DNA of 64,000 nucleotides from Nelumbo lutea. Taxonomy: Eukaryota > Streptophyta > Magnoliopsida > Proteales > Nelumbonaceae. Each line of letters begins with the position of its first letter. Positions within the stretch are counted from its first letter, which is position 1. The stretch is from contig JAKGHH010000005.1 in assembly GCA_022828595.1 (NCBI GenBank), forward strand, positions 65,901,655-65,965,654. The letters are read 5' to 3'. Shown piece by piece: positions 20,690 to 32,200 of the stretch. The notes under the pieces are model-generated. The model was given only the letters and a program-made list of their open reading frames with translations. It did no database searches and was not told the origin of the DNA. Made by a program: the position numbers and the translations under genes.

Positions 20690-21499
20690 TGATGATGCGC
20701 GATCCGACCAGTCTTAGCTGTCAACGACCTTGCTTCTGAATTGAGTAACTGGGGACCTGAAACGGGAGAGATGAAGAAGCTCCGGGGAGAACCCGGTGTA
20801 GAGGCTTTGAAGCTCAAGTTAGAATCTTTCAAAGGCAAGATAAACCAGATAGCACAAAGTTTGCATACCTTGTTCTTGGGGGTAGGGAGCCTTTTATAAC
20901 CACCTCGCACACTCACTTCCAGGCTTCTGTCAGATCGGGCCTGACTGTCTCTGAGCTCCTGCCAGTTTGGATGTCATCCCTTCTGGCCGGGCAGAACCGC
21001 CACTGCTCCTTTTGTCGGAGCCGTTTTTGCGGTTGGTGACGACGGTGGCAGGAGGCCGTTTGAAGTGCGGCTGTCAAGCGTCAGATCCCAAATTAGTCAG
21101 GTGCGTCGCCCTTGGAAACGGACATCCTTGGTGTCAGGTATGGTACGCTTGGTTAGTCTGGCGTTTCAGAGGCGAAGTGCCGGAGTAACGGGGGGACAAA
21201 GTCTTGAGTTCGGTTTGGGGAGTGCTCTGAGCTGCCATGGGCCAGCTCGGGTCACGGCCTTGTGAGGTTTAGGGCCCAGGAGAGAGTTCGGGCTCCTTGT
21301 AGGGAGCTCGGGTCCTTAGTAGCGAGCTCAGGCTCCTAGCAGGGAGCTCGGGTTCTTAGTAGGGAGCTTGGGCTCCTAGTAGGGAGCTCGTGCTCCTTTT
21401 TCTTTTGGTGCTTGTGTTTTGGGTGCTCTATTGCCCCGAGCTGCTCGCTTTTGCCACGCATCGAGTGATGGCGAGGTCGGGCCAAATTTCTCTTCATCA
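20690..21499 (-). repeat. 5' LTR of the gypsy element (right copy)
   Basis: It begins TGATGATGCGC and ends CTCTTCATCA on the plus strand and matches the left LTR throughout. About twelve of the first 130 positions differ, nearly all transitions, by my own comparison. AGAAC follows at 21500-21504. Confidence 0.9.
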
Positions 21500-21571
21500 A
21501 GAACCAATCGATTCGATTAACCGCATTTTACAATTTAATTTTCTCGATTCGGTTTTTCATGGACAACCCTA

Positions 21572-21990
21572 CTAAAAGGAGGTGTTAAAATATCCAAAAT
21601 ACCCATGTTGTAAATTTTGATGAAAATGTTTATTTTTCAAGTTTTCTCTTGCAACTACCCAAAACACCCGCTAGTCCAAACCCTTTCAATCATCTTTTTG
21701 AAATTGATTTATTTTTCAAAATTGTCCTTCATATCAATCATATTGTTTACAAAGTTTATATTGTTTTTTTTTTAAGAAACTAGCCTTAATAGTAATTTGT
21801 ATAGGTATTTTAGACATTTTTGTATTTCTTATTAGAGAATTTCTAATATAAGGGGTCACTTGCAACTGTGCCAGAAAGGCAAGGAAAGGTAACTGCAATT
21901 ACAAAACGTGAGGGTTCTCTAACGAGGGATGTCGCCTGTTTGTATTTAAGGGATTTGAGAGGAGTTCGACGTGGCTTTCTGCATCCTGCA
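21572..21990. other. Unclassified non-coding DNA upstream of RPC5
   Basis: AT-rich sequence continuing that at 10831-10961 beyond the inserted elements. No gene or known repeat recognised. Confidence 0.4.
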
Positions 21991-21991
21991 T

Positions 21992-22143
21992 GCGAATTCG
22001 ATTACAAAATATTGATCCCACAGCATGTTCTGGCTGCGCAACGGGGACATCTCTCGTATTCACGGGGAGATATGTTCCCAACACAAGACGGAATGTATCT
22101 GTGAGATCGGTGTGAGGCGCGATTTTTAAAGCAAATCCCAATT
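21992..22143. mobile_element. Palindromic miniature element near RPC5 (copy A)
   Basis: The right half, TCACGGGGAGATATGTTCCC onward with GAATGTATCTGTGAG and GCGAT..AAATCCC, matches the right half of the element at 4304. The left half (GGGGACATCTCTCGT, near 22040) is its weaker complement. It lies 300-450 bp before the RPC5 ATG. Confidence 0.5.
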
Positions 22144-22162
22144 CATAAACACTACCGTGACC

Positions 22163-22305
22163 GCTCCGGATCTTCTGTGCACGTAAATCCTGCCCACGCC
22201 TACCCATAATACATTATCCCCGTGAATTGGGAACATCTCCCCCAGAGGATGAGATGTTCTCCCTGTGCTGCTGCGATAAACGTGGGCAGGAGATCCGGAC
22301 TGTGG
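22163..22305. mobile_element. Palindromic miniature element near RPC5 (copy B)
   Basis: CTCCGGATCTTCTGTGCACG and TCCTGCCCACG on the left pair with CGTGGGCAGGAGATCCGG on the right. GAATTGGGAACATCTCCCCC pairs with GATGAGATGTTCTCCC. It ends about 130 bp before the RPC5 ATG, so it probably forms part of the promoter. Confidence 0.6.
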
Positions 22306-22438
22306 CCGTTTTGCTTTGTTTAAGTTGGTACTTTCAATAGGGGGAGGAGAGTCGGAGAGAGCGCGGTGCAGTGCCCTCTCCTCTCTAACTAACCCCGACT
22401 GTATCAACACCGCTGTCGGAGGTCGTGTTTCAGTTATT
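22306..22438 (+). promoter_or_regulatory. Probable 5' leader and core promoter of RPC5
   Basis: The stretch carries a purine-rich tract (GGGGGAGGAGAGTCGGAGAG) and a CT-rich run (CCCTCTCCTCTC), common in plant 5' leaders. No TATA box is evident. There is no in-frame ATG ahead of 22439. The start context has A at -3 and G at +4. Confidence 0.45.
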
Positions 22439-23214
22439 ATGGACCTGGACTTAGACGACCTAGGCATCGAGCGCCCCGATGGCTCAAGCCAGGCTGCTTC
22501 CAGAAAACCCTCAAGGTTCCTGCCCAAATCATCAAAGCCGAAGCTCCGACCGAAACCAGAACCAGTATCAGAATCAGAACCTGCTGCCCTTCCTGTAAAG
22601 AAACAAGAAGATTCCCAGCCATCACTCGATGCCACTGTCAAGGCAGCCTTTGAACCCTCTCCACCGCCACCTGCTTCTTCGACTCTCAATTTTATGGCCA
22701 AAGAGGAGGTGGAGCCGAAGGCGGAGGCGGAGGTGGTCCCCATGGAAGAAGACGGTGACGAAGATCGAGTTGTTCGCGAAATTGATGTCTTCTTTAATCC
22801 TTCTCCTCTTGATACCGATACTCAAGTAGGCTTCACAAATGCATACAGTCTCGATTTCTATACATCCGATTGGATTAACGTGTGGTTATGCCTTCTTACA
22901 TTTTCCTTTTTTTCTATATTTTACTTCCAGTTGTATGTTCTTCAATACCCTCTTAGACCTTGTTGGCGTCCTTACGAACTGGATGAGAGATGTAAAGAGG
23001 TGTATATATAGATTTTTAATAAGCGATATTCACTTTGCCATTTGACATTGCTAGTTGTTTTTGGTTTGTTTATTGGGTGTCTCATTATTGGATATTGGTC
23101 ATTCAGGTTAGAATAAAACCAGAATCTTCAGAAATTGAAGTTGATTTGCGCACTTATGATGGTGATAACTGTAACAATGATGATGCCGCCAAGAATAGGA
23201 AAATGACAAAGCAG
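22439..23214 (+). CDS. RPC5: RPC5 exons 1-3 (residues 1-188)
   Basis: Three exons lie close together, with introns of 105 and 107 bp, all in phase 0. Exon 1 ends TDTQ before GTAGGC. Exon 2 is [10 protein letters not shown] to ERCKE. Exon 3 begins [14 protein letters not shown]. Joined, they give the RPC4-binding region of the family. Confidence 0.88.
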
Positions 23215-26200
23215 GTTTGTTGGTAAATCGTTTTCTTTGTTATTTCTTATAACCACATTTACATATTCTTTCGACAATTGTTATTTGCATCTCTTCTTCT
23301 TTTTTTATGTTTTTGCATATCTGGTGTTTAATCATATATTCATTTGCCCAAAGCGTTGAGCTACTAAATATCCAATTGAGTATAGAAGAAATTGGAGGTA
23401 GAGAAATCTAAAACAAGAAATAAATAACTGTTGGGATAGAGTGAGCAAGTAAAAAGGGAAAATCCTGAATATTGTATCCATCAGAGTTCATCGGATATTT
23501 CCTCTGTTAAAACTGTTAATTTCACCTTTTTTTTTTCAACGTTGTAGAGCAGTTGTGCTCTGTCTTTGTTCTTTATTATTTCTCCATTGCCGTGATCAAC
23601 TGGATCAATTTAGTTAGTTTTAGTAGTGATTGAATCAAAGACCAATGGGACAGAGTGAGCTCACTGTTGGAAGTTAAAAGTTAAAACCTTATGGAGCTTC
23701 TGTCCTAGTCTCACGTGATTAATTGCAGGAACACATCTTTACATAAAATCACCCTTCAACTGAGGGGGAACTACTCCCATCTATAGTGCAGAAAAAACAG
23801 ATCATCGTAGGACATGGAAAAATAAATAATACCAGAAGGCTATAAATTAGATGAATGTTTAAAATTTTATAATTTCGGTAAATTGTCTACCATATAAGTT
23901 TTTTTTTTTGTTGAGGAAAAGGGTAAAGTATTGAATTACTCAAAAAACAAGCCAAATCTGCACAAGGGGTTGTACAGTGCCCAAAGATATCTGTACATCT
24001 TCAAATCTGCATATTCTGTGTGCATAGATACAAAAGAGCTCCAGAATAAAAAAAGGAGCTATAAGGCCTATTGGCCCTATTCATGAGCAATCTGTGTGTT
24101 CCTACCCAAGAATGCAATCTACTCCAAAATCCTTTCAGTAAATTCTCTTCTGTAATGAACTTGTTTTCAAACAGTCTTTTGTTCCTTTCTGTCCAAATTG
24201 GCCACTCCCCAAATAACCTTGCTTTCTTTAGAAAGACGTTTCAGCTGCCAACTCCTTATAACTGCCAATAATTTTTCTGGAAAACAGCAATGAACTTCAA
24301 ACAGCCCCAAAAATCTTGCCCAAAGGTTTCTTGCAACTTTGCAGTGAATTAGCAAATGCTTTGAATCCTTGAAGCTCCCCCACACATTACAGACCTTCCA
24401 GGAAGCAATTCAGACCTTTCCTAGCCAAAACATCTGCTGTCTACCAGCACTGCCACCCATAATAAAAAAGCAGCTTTTGGAGGGGTTGCAGTATTTCCAC
24501 ACTTTGGCTGCAGGGAAGTCCATCATCTTACCTCTATGAGCTTACTGTAGAAAGGTTTAACTGTGAAATTGCCTTTATCCAATATCCAGGCTCTCTTATA
24601 CCTGCATATACTATTAGGTGTAATGGCAGAAATTTTCTGCATCAACTCCATCCACATCTCAACCTCCCAGTCATTTAAATTCCTTCTAAACATAGGGCAC
24701 AACAACCAGACGCTCTTTGTTCTGTGCTATCTCAGGAGGATAGGAAAGCTCTCTTTAAGTGGATGATCACCACACCAAGAATCGAACCAGAATTTAGTTC
24801 TAGTACCATCTCCTAGTGTATACTTGATTCATTTTTCTAAACTCCACCCTCCAAACAGCACACCCATAGGGCAATCTTGTCTCTCTTGGCTACCAGCCTA
24901 AATCCCTGGCACAATATTTGGCTAAAATTATCCTTCTCCATAAAGCATTGGTTTGCTCATTTCATCTCCAGAGTCACATGACAAGACAAGCCACACTAAA
25001 CTTCCTAATCTTCTTATCTTCCTCACTCCAAAACCATCTACTTTTTTTGGACTACACACTTTGCTCCACTTAACTAGATGCAATTTAAAATCCATCTTCC
25101 ACCTTTCCCATAGAAAATCTTGTGTTTTCTTTTCAATTGCCTAGCTGGAATGAAGAACAATGATAGTAGGTAAGTATTGATAAAAAAACAATGGTAGTAG
25201 GTAAGTGGGAAGGGAGTAAATAACACTCTTTATCAACACCAACTTCCCACCTTTTGACAAATATCTCCCTCTCCCAGATGCCAACCACAAATATCTCTCC
25301 ACCCTTTCCACAATCGGCTCCCAAATCTTCTTTGCATTGCATTCTCCCCTAAAGGCATACCCAGGTACCTTGCGGGCAGCTTATAATGATAGAGGATGTA
25401 ACAAATCCACTTAGCATTTGTAAGGACATTAGATCTTTTATGGTGGATTGGGCTTTGCTGCATAATGATTTCAAAGATAAAAAAAGGATTTTGAAGTCAA
25501 GTGGGGGGAGGGGGGTCTAGGTAGTACTTAATTGCAATTTTTTGTATTCTTTTTGTGATATTTGTGTAAAAAGATTTGACCTTTTTATAGGACACATAGT
25601 ACTGATACGTAAAAGGAACTGTACAGACCTATCCAAGCTTGATCAAACTCCACAAGAGGTCTTACTGCTTTGAAAGGCCTAGCTTTCATTTCCAAGCCCA
25701 TGTTCGGTATGTGCCATTGGCCTGTTGGTCAGAACTGACTCAACCAGTCCTGAAAAAACAAGAACTAATAACGTCATAACTCTCTATAGCATGGCTTATT
25801 CCCCGGAAATTTAACTGCTTTTGTTAGTTACTGTTGAATTATGGTGTAGCACAAGGAGAATATAGCTGATTGATTTTAGTCTCTTATTTAATCAGCAACA
25901 ATTTGTTTATTTTGAGATTTGGCCGGCCGCCTCCTTTTGGCTCTGGTTTATGCTACTCAAATTACTCTGCATCAACAATGGCATAATGTTATATAGTTTT
26001 TTTTATTTATTTTTTATTTCATGTTCACTTGATCTGTACATAACATAGCATGACCTCTCTGTGTGTGTAAATAGTAAAGGTGAGATATTTCATCAATATA
26101 ATATGATATTTTTTAAAATCATTTCTCTTTATGTAGACTTTGTCATCTATGTGGAAGCCACCTAACACCACTGGCTATGCTGTTGGGGTTCTGATTGGCA

Positions 26201-29200
26201 ACAAGGTATGCTAATATATATTGCCATCTTTTATGGAGCAATTGTCCTTTTTTTTTTTCAGATTTAGCTTGCTACATTGTTATAAATGTTATAAATGTAG
26301 GAAGACACTGAAAATCTGAATAATCATATAAAATATAAGATGCTGTTTCTTGAAGTTGAGCAATTGTCTGTCAAAAAAATACGTTGTGCTGCTGGATGTC
26401 CACCAGTGTTTTAAAAGGCATGGGAGACTCCTCCCGGTGAGGTGCCCCCAAAATGCACTGAGGTGTATGCCAGAGGCATTGATACCTCTGAGGTATACGC
26501 CTCAGGTGCAAGTGGTGTATGCCTCATGCACACCTCGTACAAAAAGTCAGAAAAAAAAAGAAAAAAAGAAAGCAAAAAGAAAGGAAAGGAAAAGAAAAAG
26601 AAAGAAAGAAAAAGGAAAAAAGAAAGAGAGAAAAAAGAGAAAAGGAAGAAAAGAAAAGGGAAGGGAAAGTTTGGGCCAGGGGCTCTGCATCTTCATTCTT
26701 CTTAATATAAAAGATTTTTACTAAAAATAAAGTAAAATGAGATCCTCCTTTCTCTTCCTCCTCTTCCCCCTCCTCTTAAGGAGGCTTATGCCTCTTATGT
26801 TCTGAAGAATCTGAACTACGCCTCATTCCTCTAGGTGGTGGAACGCCTTGTGTCATGCCTCCACATTGTAAAACATTGATGTCCACTACTTAGGTCCTAC
26901 TGAGTTTATAATATGCAGTTCTTTGGTTCCAGTTATCTTGCTAAGTGCTAACACTGATGTCCTTTGCCCCACCTCTCCTTCAACTTCCTTTCCCAATTCA
27001 TCTACCTTTATGTTATGTCTTTTTATAAGTTTATTTATTCTTAATCATAAGGTATTATTATAATTCCTCCTGTGTCCCAGAAACCAGATACTCTTAGATA
27101 ATTAGACCACTAAAAGTGGAGCTGAAAGCTTTTGAGTGACACTGAAATTTTTAAAGACAATGCATACCAACCAAGTACAAACGGTCTTCTGTGTCTGGGT
27201 CAATGCGTAGTACAAGAGAAACAAATTGTATTTTTATGTTTTGTGTTATTTCAATTCTTGTTCATTGCTGCAGAATAAATGGGAAAAAAAACTGGGGGAT
27301 ATAGAGGAGGAAGGTGAGAGCTGATAGATGCTGAATATTCAGACCTTGAATTTTGCACATGGGGAGGTTTGGGAAATAAAATATCCTAAATTTATATTTC
27401 TTTTGTGTATATCCACACTAATGATTAATTTTGGACATTGTTGACGTCATGTGGTTGACCCAAATGATCCAATGGTTGAACCTGTTTTAACTTGCAAAAG
27501 TTCCATTCACTGGTTTGATATTTGGTTAGTTTTCTTTTTCAAATTGAATATTTCCAATATAATACACATTTTACATTCTTTTTTTTTTTCTTGCAAATTT
27601 ATCTGTTTGTGATTATTGATCTTATGTTCTTCTTTATCCGCCTTAGTTTAACTTATGATGCCAATTGCCATTGTGTTCTTCTTGCAAATAGAAAAATTAT
27701 GTTAATTTTTGGGGTTATGGTTGCTCGGTGCCATGATCCTGTTCTTTCTTGCTGCATGCATTAGAATAATTTCCCTATGATACTCATAAATCTACAAAAT
27801 TTCCACCTCTATTTTTTTGTCTTAGTCATATATAGATATACAAAAGTTACATGTAGTACAAAGTGAAATTATTCGAACTACAGTAAATTACTTTATCATT
27901 GAATACATTGAACCAATCATTTTGTGATGTTTATTTGTTCTAAGCATTGTAAAAGTTTTCCCCCTCCTATGTTGCAGTTACACTTGAATCCTGTTCATGC
28001 AGTTGTACAACTTCGGCCGTCGATGGAACACCTTAAGTCTAGTAATCTAAAGAAGAGTAATATTATTCCAGATGAAATAAATGAGGAAAAACCATCAGGA
28101 TCATCAAAGAAGCAGGTAAACACTTGCTTACTTTGCTGACCATATTGAAATTGCTGTCTGTGGTTTATTGGCAGGTAAATGCTTGTATGTGGTTTGTAGA
28201 TTCTTTCTTCTCCCCACCAAAAAAGGCAGGGCAATTACTATGGAAATGCACTAGGGATGCCATAATTTGGTCAGTTTGGGAGGAGAGAATTACAAGAATT
28301 TTCAAGCCACCCACCCAAACAAGAGAAGTGCTGATTGAAAGCATCACAATTAAGGTGGTGCGTTGGGCCAAAACTTGTTTTATCTCCATACCCTTTTCGG
28401 TGGATGATAATGACATGATGAGAGGCTGGTTGTGTAATACTTCTTCATCTACAACTAACAGTATGGCTTATCCAAATGGACACCTTCCACCAGAAAACAG
28501 CCTCAAACTGAATTTTGATAGGTGCAGTATGGGAAATCCAGTGCAAGCAGAGGTTGCAGGAGACTGAACTTGGTTGTGTTACTGATCTTCTATCTCTTTT
28601 AAGCAACATTTGTTTTGATCCTTAAAGGGGAGGTAGCATCTTGTGCCTCTCCCTAAATTGTACTATCTTTGGCTTTGATTTAATAAATCTGACAATTTAC
28701 TGATAAAAAAAACGTTTGTTTGGATCCTTTGACTCCTGGCAAAAGAGTGTGGGCCCTTGCTCCAAAAGGTTCCTTGTGCTTCCTTTTTCAATTCCCTTCG
28801 CACTAATACTACCCTTGGCTCTTTTCTAGTGAAAAAAGTTTGGACTAAGCCTGCTCCTCCTAAAGTTGCTGTTTTCTGCTGGGTGGTGTTCCTTGGGAAG
28901 ATCAATACTTTGGAAAACTTGCAAAAGAAAAATTCCTTTTTATGTTTATCTCCAAACTGGTGTATAATGTGCAGAACTCATGGTGAGGACTGCTATCACT
29001 TACTGGTTTCTTGTTCCTTTGCTGCAACTCTTTGGGATTGGGTTTTTGCTTTATTTGGATGCAGATGGAACCAACCAACAGAAGTTAAGTTGCTATTTTC
29101 TCCCTCTACCTTTGTTTGGCCAAGAAAAGAGGAAGAAATATGTGGAGGTGCCTTAGAGCAGCCACTTTGTGGACCATTTGGAAAGAAAGAAATGCAAAAA

Positions 29201-32200
29201 TCTTCCAAGACAAGGAGAGATCTCTTACAATGGTGAAGGATTGCATCCTAACCAGGGCTATTCATTGGTTGAAATCTTTGGATTCCTTCAGTTCCTTTTC
29301 TTGTGATGATTTCTGGAGGAATTGGAATGTTATAGCCCATTCATCGATTAAGAAAAACAGATCTGTATCAGTTTGGGCACCTCCCTCCAGAAGGTTTTAC
29401 CAAATTGAATTTTGATGGTAATCTAGGTAACATTATCTCTTTATTTTCAGGCCCGGTGGGTATAGGGGACTCTACAAGGGCTGAGTTATTGGCTGCAGTA
29501 TAGAAATTCAGATTGCCAACCAACTTGGAGTAGAGAATCTATTAATTGAAGGGGACTCCAAGGTGATCATGGGTTGGCTAATGAACCCAGATTCAGTTGT
29601 TTAGAGTTATAGGGACCTCATAAAAAAAGTTATATGCTTGACAAGACATATAACTCTAAGAATTCAATGGGTGGGTAGGTCGGCAAATACTTTGGATGAC
29701 TCTTACTAAACAAGGGTCCTTTAGGGATCGATTATTTTGGGAAGCTATGTAATCTGTTTTATGATCCTTTGTATTGATTAGGAGAGGCTGCACCTCCCGC
29801 CTCTCCAAGGGAAGTTTGTAAAGTTCTATTATGCTTGATTAATGAAATTAATTCTTCATTTATCCAAAAAAAAAATCCAGTGCAAGCAGGCATAGGGAAT
29901 GTGTTTAGACTCATTATGGCATATTAACAATTTTGTATTCAGGACCTATTTGGCATAGGAACTCAATAAGAGCAGAATTACTGGTTGTACTCCAAGGTTT
30001 AAGCATACGAAAAGATCTCAACTATAAAAGGGTGCAAATAGAGGAGTGTTCAAAGATTATTGTGGGATGGATCAGATGCAACAATCAAGGGCCATGGCAA
30101 TATGGACCAATGTTTTAAAACACGGAGGCGTGACGCGAGGCGTTCCACTACCTAGAGGCGTGAGGCATAGTTCAGAACGCAAGAGGTGTAAGCCTCCTGA
30201 ACACAAGGAAGTGTAAGCCTCCTTTGGAGGAGGGGGGTTAGGAGGAAGGGGAGGAGGATGAAGAGGAAGGGAGATCTCATTTTTTCTTTATTTTTAATAA
30301 AAATCTTTTATATTAAGAAGAGTAAAGATGCACAACATCAGTGCCTCTGGCATATGCCTCTGGGCGTTTTGGGAGCGCCTCCAGGCGTACGCCTTCGACG
30401 CCTTTTAAAACAGTGATATTGACATTCCGAGAAATCAGATATTTAGCTAGGAATTTGGAAGCTAGATTTACTTGGGTTTAACTGTTTAAGAGATCATGTA
30501 ACACTGTGGCAGATAATTTGGCTAAACAAGGAGTTGACAAAACACATCTATTATTGGGGTTTAATAATCCCTAGGGATAATGATACCATTGTAACTTAAG
30601 AAATAGGGGAAGAAAAAGGCACATGGGGTGGGTAGCAAATCTAACCCACATTAGGACGTGGGCAATTCCATTGTATATCTGTATATGTTAATATCATATA
30701 TTCCTTCATAAATCAATAAAGAAGCCTCAGTCTGCTATCAACATTTCTTTTCTATTTCTCCAGTCAACTATGATTCTAACCAGTACTACTAAAAGGTAAA
30801 AGCTATTGATTTTTATTTATTTTTATTATAAAGTAAGAAGTTTCTCTATAATGTTTTTGTACCTAAGATTTTCTTTAATTGAAAGTTCATCTATATTCTT
30901 TACACTTTTTTCCCTTTCTCTGTGCAGGGAAAGCTTTTAGGGTCACTAGATGAGCAAAACAAAGATGATGCTGAGGTAAGACATCGTCATCATGATGAAA
31001 AAGTTGTATGAAAATCAGAAAAACCATTTGCTTCTTGGACTGAGAATTATTAACTTAAAGAATACCAGTTGTCTGTGTTGTAAAACACAGTTCACTTATG
31101 CATTTCAAGTATCACATTCTGAATAGCTAGCTATAAAGGGGTTTTAATTAGGTTCAAAAAGAAGGTGATTAGGGTTCACATGTTTCTCCTTTATCAGGCA
31201 CTGCTAACTTGCTAAGTAGGATGCTTCTTCAAGTTAATTTTTTTGATGAATGATAATACATTTATTAATTTAGAAGCAGATTTAGAGTGAGTTCATACAA
31301 CATCCTAGGGAGAGGCGCGAGCTGCAGCCCCTCCTTGAATCTTACAAGTAAACTAGGAAAGAAAAGCAATAATCACAACTGAGCTCAAAGCAATTCTTCC
31401 CTATTTACCCCTTGCTTAGCTAACACCTTTGACAAATTATTTGTTGATCTCCCCACCCAATGTATAGTGACCAATATATTCCTTGTCAACCAACTAAATT
31501 TCTTCATTTCATTCTTGTAACGCCACATAGCCTCTTCAAAATTTTTCAACCAACCCACCACCACTTTGGAATCCCCCTCGATTGTGAGGTGTTGTACCCC
31601 CAACTAGTTTGCAAATTGCACCCATTATACAGCAGCTAAAAGTTCTGCCCTGTTGGAGTCCCCAATTCCCAAGGGACCTAAGTAGGGCAACAAAATCTCT
31701 CCCTTCTCATTTCTCAAAGCACCCCCCATTTCAGATAATCCTAGATTACCCATGCTACTTCCATCAAAGTTCAACTTTAGTGAGCCTTCGGATGGAGGAG
31801 ACCAGCTTGTAATTGATTTGTCCTTTAGAGATGAACACCTCACTACTGCTGACCAATTTCTCGAAAGGTCATTAAAGGAGAATTGATGAAAGATTTCCAA
31901 GGTCTTCAGCCAAGGTATTGCCCTATTTAACACACAGTCTTTCAATTCTTGTCTGCTCCTTTCCTTTTCTTGAAAAATTCTAATATTTCTTTCTTCCCAA
32001 AGAGTCCAAATCAAGGCAATACGAGCACATCTCCACATAATTCTCCCTATTTTTGTAGGCCAATAAAAGGTAGGATGGTTGAAGAGCATGTGAACTTCTG
32101 TTGGTAGACTCCAACTACTCACAAACAACGAAAGTAACCAAGCCCAAAGGTCTGCAGAAAAAGGACAAGATATTAATAGGTGGTAACAATCCTTACGGTG

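Larger units (their letters stand above)
11420..21499 (-). mobile_element. Tat-type Ty3/gypsy LTR retrotransposon, complete in outline
   Basis: The element runs on the minus strand: right LTR (20690-21499), primer site, gag, protease, reverse transcriptase, RNase H, a second RNase H, integrase, an antisense gene, polypurine tract, left LTR (11420-12243). Two RNase H domains, an integrase with no chromodomain, and an extra antisense reading frame between pol and the 3' LTR are features described for the plant Tat lineage. Frameshifts and stops throughout gag-pol mean it cannot move by itself. The LTRs differ by a 13-bp indel and many substitutions, nearly all transitions in the parts I compared, so the insertion is not recent. 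Confidence 0.9.
10962..21569. mobile_element. AT-rich element with TA target duplication (copy 3), split by the gypsy element
   Basis: The left end is TA then GGGATGTCCACGGTTTGGTT (from 10962). The right end is CATGGACAACCC then TA (to 21569). The left part (10962-11419) has the AT-rich core and GGTTAAC words. Only 65 bp lie right of the gypsy element. Without the retrotransposon it would be about 520 bp, close to copy 1. This shows the TA element was there first. Confidence 0.7.
28190..30740 (+). mobile_element. L4: LINE in RPC5 intron 5, split by L5 and a hAT-like element
   Basis: The left piece (28190-28550) gives the end of zf-RVT and the start of RNase H ([15 protein letters not shown], then [13 protein letters not shown]). 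The RNase H domain resumes at 29890 ([15 protein letters not shown]) and, after the hAT-like insert, near 30424-30560, where it ends with [12 protein letters not shown]. The outer limits are approximate. All pieces have stops. Confidence 0.75.

Noticed and set aside
22316..22438. Longer N terminus for RPC5
   Set aside because: The frame is open upstream, but only a TTG stands at 22316; the first in-frame ATG is 22439, with a good context and the expected MDLDDL-like start.
22126..22743. 205-codon minus-strand frame over RPC5 exon 1
   Set aside because: It is the antisense shadow of the Pro/Glu-rich first exon and of a palindromic element; no family resemblance.
26350..26724. Lys/Arg-rich frames in three registers
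   Set aside because: They come from a purine-only tract; being open in all three registers is expected there.
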